A stretch of DNA of 15,003 nucleotides from Caldifarciminota bacterium. Its GTDB lineage: Bacteria; Hydrothermota; Tepidihabitantia; Tepidihabitantales; Tepidihabitantaceae. Location of the stretch: assembly GCA_011049385.1 (NCBI GenBank), contig DSBX01000059.1, positions 1-15,003 on the forward strand, read 5' to 3'. The translations under genes and the position numbers were made by a program. Below are positions 6,570-13,112 of this stretch, in pieces. The number at the start of each line of letters is the position of its first letter. Position 1 is the first letter of the stretch. The notes beneath the pieces are model-generated. The model did not search any database. It worked only from the letters and a program-made list of their open reading frames with translations, and was not told the origin of the DNA.

Positions 6570-7195
6570 CAGTCCTTCTCCACCTGCCGCTGTCGGCGCG
6601 GCCGGTGCTGTTTCTCCAGCTGTTCGCGCTCCTGCCGCTCCAGCGCCTGCGCTATCCGCTCGGCCTGGTCCGGGTCCATCGCCTGCGGGTCGGGCTCAGG
6701 TTGCGGCTGTTCCTGCTCCTGCTCGTCGCCTTCGCCGGACTCATCGGGCTGTTGCTCTTGTTCCTGCTGTTCCTGCTCTTCTTTGAGCCGCAGGCAGAAT
6801 TCGAGGTTCTGCTTGGCCTGCCGGTCGGCCGGCGAAAGCACCAGCGCCGCCTTGTAGCTGTTGATGGCCGCGTCCAGCCGTCCGGCCCGGAAGAGCGTGT
6901 TGCCGATGTTGTACATCGCGTCCGCCTGCCGGGCGGGCTTGCGGTCGGTCAGCGCGAGTTCGAGTTCGCGCAGGGCCTCGTCGTAGCGGCCGAGCTTGTG
7001 CAGGGCGTTGCCGGCGTTGAAACGGATGGCGCTCGCGTCCGGCTCGATGACCGTGGCCCGCTGGTAGGCGGCCAGCGCTTCCTCGTACTGACCGCGGGCG
7101 TAAAGCCCGTTGCCCCGCCGCATCAGCCCGCCGACATCGGACCCGAAAACCACCGAGACACAGAAAAGGAACAGGAGCATCAGGCGAAAGCTCAA
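6566..7195 (-). CDS. batC: BatC: secreted TPR protein with acidic Gln/Glu tail
   Basis: The 209-residue product has a short signal peptide (1-19, ending VVFGSD) and three TPR units (about 22-52, 56-86, 92-124; note NAGNALHKLGRYDEAL and YNIGNTLFRAGRLDAAI). An acidic Glu/Gln/Pro tail follows (138-175), then a charged helical end (178-209). TPRs bind peptides, and BatC is thought to scaffold BatA, BatB and BatD. The start is a TTG at 7195 in a TTGA overlap with the batB stop. TTG is weak, but no ATG or GTG lies near and the signal peptide starts here. The codons for residues 11-16 in the signal peptide closely match an intergenic repeat seen at 3861. The tail is low complexity and probably disordered. 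Confidence 0.85.
   Translation of the reverse strand: MSFRLMLLFLFCVSVVFGSDVGGLMRRGNGLYARGQYEEALAAYQRATVIEPDASAIRFNAGNALHKLGRYDEALRELELALTDRKPARQADAMYNIGNTLFRAGRLDAAINSYKAALVLSPADRQAKQNLEFCLRLKEEQEQQEQEQQPDESGEGDEQEQEQPQPEPDPQAMDPDQAERIAQALERQEREQLEKQHRPRRQRQVEKDW
7148..7164. repeat. copy of the AACCACAGAG repeat within the batC signal peptide
   Basis: AACCACCGAGACACAGA here matches AACCACAGAGGCACAGA at 3861-3877 in 15 of 17 positions, in the same orientation. It encodes BatC residues 11-16 (FCVSVV), the hydrophobic core of the signal peptide. Confidence 0.4.
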
Positions 7196-8259
7196 GACGC
7201 CGTCTCCTCGTTTCGGTCTTCGGTTCCCGGCTTTGCCCTCAGCCGAGGCTTCAGCTTCAGCCAGGCGCCGCGGCGGTCGTTCAGGGCCAGCGCCGCAACG
7301 AACAGCGCCAGCGCGACCGCGAGGAACACCGGGAAGCGCTCGACGTGGTCGGTGAACGTCCCGCCGCCGATTTCTTTCCTGCGGATCCGGTCGAGCTCGG
7401 CCCGGAGCCGCGCCGCCGAGAAGCCCTCGACCCGGAAGAACCGGCCCCCGGTCTGCCGGGCGATGGCGATCAGCGCCCGCTCGTCGAGCCGGGAGATGAC
7501 GATGTTGCCTTCCCGGTCCCGACGGTATTCTTTGAGATTGCCGCGCTCGTCGTGGACCGGAATCGGCGCACCCTCGACCGTCGCGAACGCGACCGGGAAG
7601 ATGAGCACGCCCGCGTCCACCGCCCGCTGGACCGCCTGGGCGGTATTGCGGCCGTGGTCTTCGCCGTCGGTGACGAAGACCAGCGCCTTGTGGGTGTTCT
7701 CGGCCGGGTTGAACAGCCCGAGCGCGGCGTCAATCGCCTTGCCGTAGTCGGTGCCCGGCACCGGCATCGCGTCCGGGTCAATGATATCGAGGAACAGCCG
7801 CGCCGCGTCCACGTCCGGGGTCAGCGGGCAGAGCGCCAGCGCCTCGCCCGCAAAGGCGACGATGCCGACCGCGTTGCCGCGCAGGTCGTCGAGCAGGACG
7901 GCAAGCTCCGCCCGGGCCCGGGCCAGCCGGTCGGGCTTGACGTCCTCGGCCCGCATTGATTTCGAGGCGTCGAGCGCGATGACGACGTCTATGCCCCGGC
8001 CCCGGTAGAGCTGGAGCTCCTCGCCCCACTTCGGCCGGGCCGCGGCCAGGAGCAGGAACCCGAGCGCGAGCACGAAGAGCAGGTTGCGCAGGTGTTCGAG
8101 CCAGCGCAACTGGTCCGGCACCAGCCGGGGCAGGAGCCGTGGCCCGACCAGCCGGGCCAGCCGCCGACGCCGGACCCGGGCGAGCAGGAAGAGCAGGACC
8201 GCCAGCGCGGGCAGGGCGGTCATCAGCCAGAGGTAGACCGGCTCACCCCAGCGAATCAC
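7192..8259 (-). CDS. batB: BatB: VWA-domain membrane protein
   Basis: The 355-residue protein has two N-terminal transmembrane helices (about 9-27 and 58-74) and a von Willebrand factor A domain (about 88-260). The metal-ion site is visible: DASKS (97-101), the conserved Thr in PGTDYGKAI, and Asp in VTDGEDH. A third transmembrane helix follows near 317-337, then a short charged tail. This is the usual BatB layout. The VWA domain binds a divalent metal and a protein partner, and the partner with BatA is expected in the membrane. The GTG start at 8259 overlaps the batA stop (GTGA). The last residues (344-350) are encoded by three TTCGG-type heptamers (7210-7230). Distinguished from batA by order and by the DASKS motif. 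Confidence 0.92.
   Translation of the reverse strand: MIRWGEPVYLWLMTALPALAVLLFLLARVRRRRLARLVGPRLLPRLVPDQLRWLEHLRNLLFVLALGFLLLAAARPKWGEELQLYRGRGIDVVIALDASKSMRAEDVKPDRLARARAELAVLLDDLRGNAVGIVAFAGEALALCPLTPDVDAARLFLDIIDPDAMPVPGTDYGKAIDAALGLFNPAENTHKALVFVTDGEDHGRNTAQAVQRAVDAGVLIFPVAFATVEGAPIPVHDERGNLKEYRRDREGNIVISRLDERALIAIARQTGGRFFRVEGFSAARLRAELDRIRRKEIGGGTFTDHVERFPVFLAVALALFVAALALNDRRGAWLKLKPRLRAKPGTEDRNEETAS
7210..7230. repeat. degenerate heptamer repeat at the 3' end of batB
   Basis: GTTTCGG, TCTTCGG and TTCCCGG follow one another without spacers (21 nt). They encode BatB residues 344-350 in the variable tail. Weak signal, could be chance. Confidence 0.3.
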
Positions 8260-9242
8260 GGCAACCTCCGGAAGACCGTCGCCGAGAGCAGGACCCCGGC
8301 GAAGCCGAACACCAGCGCCAACAGCATCGGCAGGCCGGCCCGCTCGTAGTAGACGGTATGCCGGCGGGCCTTGAATTCGGTCGGCTGGAGCCGGTCAATC
8401 TCTTCGTAGACCCGGGCCAGCGCCGCGTCGTCGGAGGCGAGGAAGGCCCGGCCGCCGGTAATCTCCGCGATTTCGTGCAGGGTCGGCATATCGAAGTCTA
8501 TCTCGATCCGCACCCGGCGCCGGCCGAAGACCGGGTCCCGGACCGGGAACGGCACCGGCCCGGTTGTGCCGATGCCGATGGCGTAGACCTTGATGCCGAA
8601 GCTGGCCGCGGTCCGGGCCGCGGTCAGTGGGTCAATGTCGCCGGTGTTGTTCACCCCGTCGGTGAGCAGGATGACGACCTTCTCCTTGGCCTCGGAATCA
8701 CGCAGGCGGGCGACCGCGGTGCCCAGCCCGACGCCGATGGCGGTGCCGTCGTCGAGGATGTCGAGCAGGTCGAAGTCGAGCCGGTTGATGATTTCGGAGA
8801 CGATGTTCTTGTCGTGGGTCAGCGGGCACTGGGTCAGCGCGGAGGCGGCGAAGACGACCAGCCCGACCCGGTCCCCGACCCGCCGCTCGGCGAACTCGCG
8901 GGCCCGGGTCTTGGCGACTTCGAGCCGGTTCCTGGGCGCGAAGTCCTCCGCCTGCATACTGCCGGACAGGTCCAGGGAGAGCATGATGTCAATGCCCCGG
9001 GTCTCGATTTCCTCGAACTGTCGGCCCAGCCGGGGCCGGGCCAGCGCGACGACCATCGCCGCCAGCGCCAGCGCGAAGAGCACCGGCGGCACCATCCGCA
9101 GCCACCGGCCCACGCCGCCTCCCCGGCGGGTGAAAGAGATGTCGCTGTAGCGCAGGGTTGCCCGCCGCCGCAGGACCTCCCACGCGAGGTAGAGCGGCAC
9201 CAGCGCCAGCAGGGCCAGCACCCAGGGATAGGCGAAGCTCAT
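8256..9242 (-). CDS. batA: BatA: VWA-domain membrane protein
   Basis: The 328-residue protein shows two N-terminal transmembrane helices (about 6-22 and 50-68) and a VWA domain (about 84-280) with an intact MIDAS: DLSGS (91-95), the Thr in DDGTAIG, and Asp in LLTDGVNNTG. A C-terminal transmembrane helix lies at about 307-325. The standard BatA length is about 320-340 residues. The ATG at 9242 forms an ATGA overlap with the upstream BatD-like gene. BatA forms a membrane complex with BatB and others, with MoxR as the probable ATPase partner; targets are not known. No odd residues seen. Confidence 0.93.
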   Translation of the reverse strand: MSFAYPWVLALLALVPLYLAWEVLRRRATLRYSDISFTRRGGGVGRWLRMVPPVLFALALAAMVVALARPRLGRQFEEIETRGIDIMLSLDLSGSMQAEDFAPRNRLEVAKTRAREFAERRVGDRVGLVVFAASALTQCPLTHDKNIVSEIINRLDFDLLDILDDGTAIGVGLGTAVARLRDSEAKEKVVILLTDGVNNTGDIDPLTAARTAASFGIKVYAIGIGTTGPVPFPVRDPVFGRRRVRIEIDFDMPTLHEIAEITGGRAFLASDDAALARVYEEIDRLQPTEFKARRHTVYYERAGLPMLLALVFGFAGVLLSATVFRRLP

Positions 9243-10201
9243 CGTCTGCTCCTCCCTGCCTCCGCATCCGGGTCATCCCTTCGGCGTCCATCGGCGTTTC
9301 CGTCCTCCGGTGTCGGCCGCGTCTTCTCAACCAGCTCCCGGGCGGTGACGATGGCGGCTTCGAGCTCCGGCCGCTCGGGCACGAGCTTGGCGTACTTCAC
9401 GAAGTCCGCCCGGCGGAAGAAGCGGGCGATCTCGTCCCGCTCCGCGACCCGCGCCGCCTTCATCGCCAGCATCATCTCGCTCGTCGTCTGGTCCACCGCC
9501 GGGAAGCCGAAGCGCCGGGTGAGATAGCGCTTGAGAATCTCCGAGACCGCGTAGTAGTAGCGCTTGACCTGCCCGGCCGCGAGCCAGTCCGAAACCGGCA
9601 GGGCCCCGAGCGCGACCAGCGCCTCCTCCCAGGGTTCGGGCAAGGGCGCGCCGGCTCGCCTCCTTCTCCGCCAGCGGCGCAGGAACCGGGCCCCGATGAG
9701 CGCGAGCGCGGCCGCGGCCAGCGCCCCGAGCGCCAGCCACAGCGGCAACAGATTCGGGAAAGCCACCTGCGGCTTCAGGTCGTTGATGTCGGCCATCTCC
9801 TTGGCCATCACGCTCGCGACCTTGAGCGGCAGGGAGTCGGACCGGGCGGTGCGCACCGTGTCGCCGTCCGGGAAGCTCACCGTGAAACCGGGCAGGTGCA
9901 GGTCCCCGGTCGCGAACGCCGCCACTTCCAGGGTGTGAACGTCAACGATGGTGTCGCCCTCGTAGCGGCTGACCGTGCCCGCGTCGAGCACCAGGAAACG
10001 CTCGTCGTCCAGCACCGGCGGCGAGAGCCGCTGGTCCCGGTGCCGGCGCACGGTCAACTCGACCTTGAACCGGTCCCCGACCGTCAGCGGTTTCGTCGTC
10101 TTCCGCGGCAGGAGTTGTGCTTCCAGCCGGACCGGCCCGGCCGAGGCGGAAGCGAGCGCCGTCGTCGCGCCGACCAGCAGGCAGAGCAGGCCGGTTCGCA
10201 C
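9239..10201 (-). CDS. BatD-like / DUF4381-position membrane protein
   Basis: The 320-residue protein has a signal peptide (about 1-21), a single periplasmic beta-sandwich (about 22-130), one transmembrane helix (about 151-172), a strongly basic stop-transfer RRWRRRRR (176-182) and a cytoplasmic helical domain (about 188-292). The cytoplasmic part contains KRYYYAVSEILKRYLTRRFG and TTSEMMLAM, reminiscent of the cytoplasmic end of BatD and of DUF4381. In many Bat loci a DUF4381 protein sits between the DUF58 and BatA genes, so position supports this. The start is GTG 10201, 5 nt after the DUF58 stop, with GGGGAGG upstream. The extreme C-terminus (301-320) is a charged disordered tail partly encoded by a decamer repeat. 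Function is inferred only: envelope partner of the VWA proteins. Confidence 0.75.
   Translation of the reverse strand: MRTGLLCLLVGATTALASASAGPVRLEAQLLPRKTTKPLTVGDRFKVELTVRRHRDQRLSPPVLDDERFLVLDAGTVSRYEGDTIVDVHTLEVAAFATGDLHLPGFTVSFPDGDTVRTARSDSLPLKVASVMAKEMADINDLKPQVAFPNLLPLWLALGALAAAALALIGARFLRRWRRRRRAGAPLPEPWEEALVALGALPVSDWLAAGQVKRYYYAVSEILKRYLTRRFGFPAVDQTTSEMMLAMKAARVAERDEIARFFRRADFVKYAKLVPERPELEAAIVTARELVEKTRPTPEDGNADGRRRDDPDAEAGRSRR
9281..9300. repeat. TCGGCGTYYM decamer repeat at a gene end
   Basis: TCGGCGTCCA is followed directly by TCGGCGTTTC. It resembles the dispersed ATCTGTGTCCATCGGTGTTT type of intergenic repeat. It encodes residues 301-307 of the BatD-like protein, in its disordered tail. 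Confidence 0.4.
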
Positions 10202-10206
10202 CCGGC

Positions 10207-11205
10207 TCAGCGCCTCCCCGCCCGCTGTTGAAAGAACCGGTGCAGGCGGCCGGTGAACTCCTCGTCGGTCCGCACCGGGATGTGGTCCACCCCGAGCCGG
10301 CGAAACAGCGCGTCGCGCGCCTCCCGCTCCTCCGCCCGGGTACGGGTGAGCGCCCGCCGCACCGCCGGGTCACCGGCCGCGACCGTGACGACTTCGCCGG
10401 TCTCGGCGTCCTCGAGGTCCACCAGCCCGAGCCGGGGCAGTTCCTCCTCGGCCGGGTCGGTCACCGATACCGCGATGAGGTCGTGCCGCCGGGCGGCGAT
10501 GCCGAGCGGGGCACGGAACGCCTCCGGCGCAAAGCCCGGCCCGATGAAGTCGGAGACGAGGAAGACGACCGCCCGGCGCTTGACCACGTTCATCAGGAAC
10601 TCGAGCGCCCGGCCCGGCTCGGTGCCCCGGCCCTCGGGCTCGAAGTAGAGAATGTCCCTTATCAGCCGCAGGACGTGGGACCGGCCCTTGCGGGGCGGGA
10701 CGTAGCGCTCGACCCGGTCCGAGAAGAAGACCAGCCCGACCTTGTCGTTGTTCCGAATCGCCGAGAACGCCAGCGTCGCGGCCAGCAGGGCCGACTGTTC
10801 GAGCTTGAGAGTGCCGGCGGTGCCGAACCGGCTCGAACCGGACGCGTCCACCACCAGCATCACCACCAGCTCGCGCTCCTCCGCGAACTTCTTGACGAAC
10901 GGGTGATAGCCGCCCGCGCGGGCCAGCCCGTACCGGGCGCTGACGTTCCAGTCTATCGTCCGGACGTCGTCGCCGGGCAGGTACTCGCGCAGGTCGAGAA
11001 ACTCGATGCCCCGGCCTTTGAAGCTGGACTTGTAGTCGCCCGAGAACAGCGTGTTGACCAGCCGCCGGGTCCGGATTTCGACCTGGCGGATGGCCCGGCG
11101 ATGCGCGGCCGACAGGCCGCTTCCCTGCTTGCCCGCTTCCGGTTTCGTACCTGCCTCCCTACGGCACTTCGACGCGTTCGAGCACACGCCGGACGATGTC
11201 GTCAC
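10207..11205 (-). CDS. DUF58 domain protein (VWA-like)
   Basis: Up to 332 residues. The family core is clear: RTRRLVNTLFSGDYKSSFKGRG around 46-66, then the DUF58 signature FLDLREYLPGDDVRTIDWNVSAR (69-91) and a VWA-type metal site DASGS (120-124) followed by NDKVGLVFFSD and VFLVSDFIGPG. DUF58 genes next to moxR are a near-universal pair; MoxR probably acts on this protein. It is soluble here, with no transmembrane helix. The start is uncertain: the first ATG (11205) lies 47 nt inside the end of moxR, and residues 1-30 look unlike the family. The better-placed GGAGG after the moxR stop is not followed by an in-frame ATG, GTG or TTG. A rare start around residue 31 (CTG) cannot be excluded. Confidence 0.88.
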   Translation of the reverse strand: MTTSSGVCSNASKCRREAGTKPEAGKQGSGLSAAHRRAIRQVEIRTRRLVNTLFSGDYKSSFKGRGIEFLDLREYLPGDDVRTIDWNVSARYGLARAGGYHPFVKKFAEERELVVMLVVDASGSSRFGTAGTLKLEQSALLAATLAFSAIRNNDKVGLVFFSDRVERYVPPRKGRSHVLRLIRDILYFEPEGRGTEPGRALEFLMNVVKRRAVVFLVSDFIGPGFAPEAFRAPLGIAARRHDLIAVSVTDPAEEELPRLGLVDLEDAETGEVVTVAAGDPAVRRALTRTRAEEREARDALFRRLGVDHIPVRTDEEFTGRLHRFFQQRAGRR

Positions 11206-12160
11206 TGGTCAGTTCTTCGGCTTCGGCCTCGTAGCTGAGGATTACCCGGTGACGGAGGACGTCGGGCGCAAGTTCCTTGATGTCCTCGGGAATCACGAAC
11301 CCGCGCCGGCGCAGGAAGGCCATCGCCCGGGCCGCGGTGACGAGGTAGATGGACGCCCGGGGCGACGCGCCGTAGCGGATGAGCGGGTCGAGATCGTCGA
11401 GCCCGTTTTCCTTCGGGAACCGGGTCGCAAAGACCAGGTTCAAGATGTAGTCCTTGAGCTTGTCGTCCACGTAGACCCGGTTGCAGAGCGAGCGCGCCCG
11501 GACAATCGCCGCGGCCTCGACCACCGGTTCGGCCTCGGGTTCGTGCCCGGTCGTCATCCGCTCGATGATGAGCTTCTCTTCGTCCTTGGTCGGGTAGCCG
11601 ACCCGGAGCTTGAGCAGGAACCGGTCGGTCTGGGCTTCGGGCAGGGGGTAGGTGCCTTCCTGCTCGATCGGGTTCTGGGTCGCCAGCACCAGGAACGGGT
11701 CGTCGAGCCGGAAGGTCTCCTCGCCGATGGTCACCTGCCGCTCCTGCATCGCTTCGAGCAGGGCGCTCTGCACCTTCGGCGGCGCGCGGTTGATTTCGTC
11801 CGCCAGCACCAGGTTCGCGAACACCGGCCCCTTGCGGGCGTTGAACGCGCCGGTGCGCTGGTCGAACACCTGGGTCCCGACGATGTCGGCGGGCAGGAGG
11901 TCGGGCGTGAACTGGACCCGGGCGAAGCGGGAGCGGATGGCCCGCGCCAGGGTCTTCACCGCGTAGGTCTTGGCCAGACCGGGCACGCCCTCAATCAGCA
12001 CGTGCCCGTCCGCGAACAGCCCGACCAGCAACCGGTCAACCAGGTACTTCTGGCCGACTATCACCTTGCCAACCTCGCTGGTGATGGTCTGCACGAAAAC
12101 GCTCTCGCGCTCGATTTCTTCGTGCACCAGCCGGATATCGTCTTTCAGCATTTCTTCCAT
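11159..12160 (-). CDS. moxR: MoxR-family AAA+ ATPase
   Basis: The 333-residue protein shows the MoxR form of the Walker A motif, GVPGLAKT (58-65), Walker B LVLADEINRA (117-126), sensor 1 LATQNPIEQEGTYPLPEAQTD (159-179) and the helical lid C-terminal domain. It hydrolyses ATP to remodel or activate VWA-domain proteins, likely DUF58, BatA and BatB in this operon. It is soluble and cytoplasmic. The ATG at 12160 has AAGGGA at a 10-nt spacing (12171-12176), so the start is well supported. It is the first gene of the operon; a promoter region lies in the 294 nt upstream. Nothing unusual in the active site. Confidence 0.95.
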   Translation of the reverse strand: MEEMLKDDIRLVHEEIERESVFVQTITSEVGKVIVGQKYLVDRLLVGLFADGHVLIEGVPGLAKTYAVKTLARAIRSRFARVQFTPDLLPADIVGTQVFDQRTGAFNARKGPVFANLVLADEINRAPPKVQSALLEAMQERQVTIGEETFRLDDPFLVLATQNPIEQEGTYPLPEAQTDRFLLKLRVGYPTKDEEKLIIERMTTGHEPEAEPVVEAAAIVRARSLCNRVYVDDKLKDYILNLVFATRFPKENGLDDLDPLIRYGASPRASIYLVTAARAMAFLRRRGFVIPEDIKELAPDVLRHRVILSYEAEAEELTSDDIVRRVLERVEVP

Positions 12161-12244
12161 ACTTCAGAACTCCCTTGGAATCTGGCTTTCGAAACCGGAC
12201 GGCCTTCGAGAGTAATAGACTTGCGCGGGCGGCTGAAGGTTGCA

Positions 12245-12256
12245 GGCAATATTGCC
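12245..12256. promoter_or_regulatory. 12-bp perfect palindrome, candidate operator
   Basis: GGCAATATTGCC is a perfect 12-bp palindrome. Its right edge on the minus strand coincides with the transcript start predicted from the extended -10 at 12263-12271. A repressor bound here would block the first steps of transcription of the moxR-bat operon. No regulator gene lies in the window. Confidence 0.45.
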
Positions 12257-12262
12257 CTCAGC

Positions 12263-12271
12263 ATCATATCA
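12263..12271 (-). promoter_or_regulatory. extended -10 element of the moxR-bat operon
   Basis: On the minus strand TGATATGAT gives the extended -10 pattern TGnTATGAT, close to the consensus TATAAT. The -35 is weak (TAAGGT at 17 nt). The predicted start is near 12256, leaving a leader of about 95 nt before the ATG at 12160. Another TTGACC lies at 12378-12373 but has no good -10. The surrounding 12241-12360 is AT-rich for this genome, as expected for a promoter area. Confidence 0.5.
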
Positions 12272-12382
12272 CCCCGCAACAGAAGACCTTAACTTCCACA
12301 CGAAATAGCCCTGATGGCGTCCTGGTAGTAATAAATAGACACTAGTTGTAACACTGCCATCGCCTGTCTCGGGGTCAAGATA

Positions 12383-12415
12383 CGTGCGGGGCAGGCTGGG
12401 TGCCTGCCCCGTACG
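12383..12415 (-). terminator. 14-bp GC-rich stem-loop after the lipoprotein gene
   Basis: CGTGCGGGGCAGGC (12383-12396) pairs with GCCTGCCCCGTACG (12402-12415) around a TGGGT loop, with one G-U pair. It lies about 40 nt after the stop of the minus-strand gene ending at 12455. No T-run follows. A smaller hairpin GGCAC / GTGCC lies next to it (near 12419-12436). It most likely ends the lipoprotein transcript and separates it from the moxR operon; it may also be a dispersed repeat. Confidence 0.55.
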
Positions 12416-12454
12416 CTTGGCACGCGGGACGGTGCCCGTATCAATCCCGTTGGT

Positions 12455-13015
12455 CTAGTTCAGGTCGCCCAGGGCTTCGAGCCTGCCCATATTCTGCATG
12501 ATCGCCTCGCGGTTCTCTTCCGGAACCCGCTCGCAGAACGCCCTGGCCTTCTCAAGCTCGGCCATCATCTGCTTGCCTTCCTCGGATTCGTCGGCGAACC
12601 CCTCGGCCATCGCCAGGGCCATCTCGAGCCCGAGCGCGGCCGACGCGGCCATAACCTTGTACATCGTCGCGCTGAACTCCGGCCAGTTCGTGTTGTTCCT
12701 GACGAGCGCGGCCTCAACGCCCTCAACCTGTCCCATTCCCTTTACGAGCCGAGCCAGCGCGTCGGGAATCTCGTCTTCCTCGCGCTCCTCGGGCGTGAAG
12801 CCGGCCGCCTTCAGCGCCGCGCCGACATCCGGCAGGGCATCGGCGAACTTGTCCATCTCGGCCTCACTGATTTCCTCGAACGCGACCGCCGGCATCGCGT
12901 CGAAACCTTCGCCGGCCGGCCGTTCGACGGGCTGCTGTTCGGCCTGTTCCTGGCCGCCACAGAACAACCCGGTCATGATCAGCACGGCCGCCACTGCGAG
13001 CTTGAGAGCTTTCAT
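12455..13015 (-). CDS. small putative lipoprotein, helical and Glu/Ala/Met-rich
   Basis: I do not recognise the family of this 186-residue protein. It has an N-terminal signal (MKALKLAVAAVLIMTGLF) ending in C19-G-G, then a Gln/Glu/Pro linker and a helical acidic body with many Ala, Glu and Met residues (for example about 50-150). C19 suggests lipidation, but Phe at -1 is not a normal lipobox residue, so a cleaved secreted form is possible. ATG 13015 has a strong AAAGGAG (13027-13021). The gene has its own promoter (TTGACA, 16 nt, TATCCT). The Shine-Dalgarno lies in the loop of a small hairpin at the predicted 5' end of the mRNA. It runs alone, ahead of a strong stem-loop. Function unknown; expected in the envelope. 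Confidence 0.8.
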   Translation of the reverse strand: MKALKLAVAAVLIMTGLFCGGQEQAEQQPVERPAGEGFDAMPAVAFEEISEAEMDKFADALPDVGAALKAAGFTPEEREEDEIPDALARLVKGMGQVEGVEAALVRNNTNWPEFSATMYKVMAASAALGLEMALAMAEGFADESEEGKQMMAELEKARAFCERVPEENREAIMQNMGRLEALGDLN

Positions 13016-13016
13016 G

Positions 13017-13033
13017 GTTACTCCTTTCGTAAC
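13017..13033 (-). promoter_or_regulatory. 5'-end hairpin with the Shine-Dalgarno in its loop
   Basis: On the minus strand GTTAC (13033-13029), then GAAAGGA, then GTAAC (13021-13017), one base before the ATG. The predicted transcript starts near 13033, so this hairpin would be the very 5' end of the mRNA and would present the AAAGGA. Possibly a stability or translation-efficiency element. Confidence 0.4.
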
Positions 13034-13039
13034 GGTCAG

Positions 13040-13067
13040 AGGATAGACCTTCCCCGGCCCGTGTCAA
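13040..13067 (-). promoter_or_regulatory. sigma70-like promoter of the lipoprotein gene
   Basis: Consensus -35 TTGACA (13067-13062), 16-nt spacer, -10 TATCCT (13045-13040). The start is predicted near 13033, giving an 18-nt leader to the ATG at 13015. Confidence 0.65.
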
Positions 13068-13076
13068 ACGGCAGAG

Positions 13077-13104
13077 TTGACCCACCGGCCTGCGCGACTA
13101 TCAT
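13077..13104 (+). promoter_or_regulatory. divergent promoter, probably leaderless
   Basis: -35 TTGACC (13077-13082), 16-nt spacer, -10 TATCAT (13099-13104). The -10 ends 8 nt before ATG 13113, so the transcript would start at or just before the start codon; no Shine-Dalgarno is present. It is back-to-back with the lipoprotein promoter, the two -35 boxes being 9 nt apart. Confidence 0.55.
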
Positions 13105-13112
13105 ATCCGCCG

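Noticed and set aside
8139..9527. 462-residue plus-strand open frame opposite batA and batB
   Set aside because: Arg/Pro/Gly/Asp-rich shadow of GC-rich coding DNA; the minus strand holds recognisable VWA domains.
11051..12292. 413-residue plus-strand open frame opposite moxR
   Set aside because: No domain signature and shadow-like composition; moxR motifs are unambiguous on the other strand.
12161..12454. Possible small RNA or riboswitch in the moxR leader
   Set aside because: Only simple hairpins and a palindrome are seen; no known riboswitch core could be recognised by eye.
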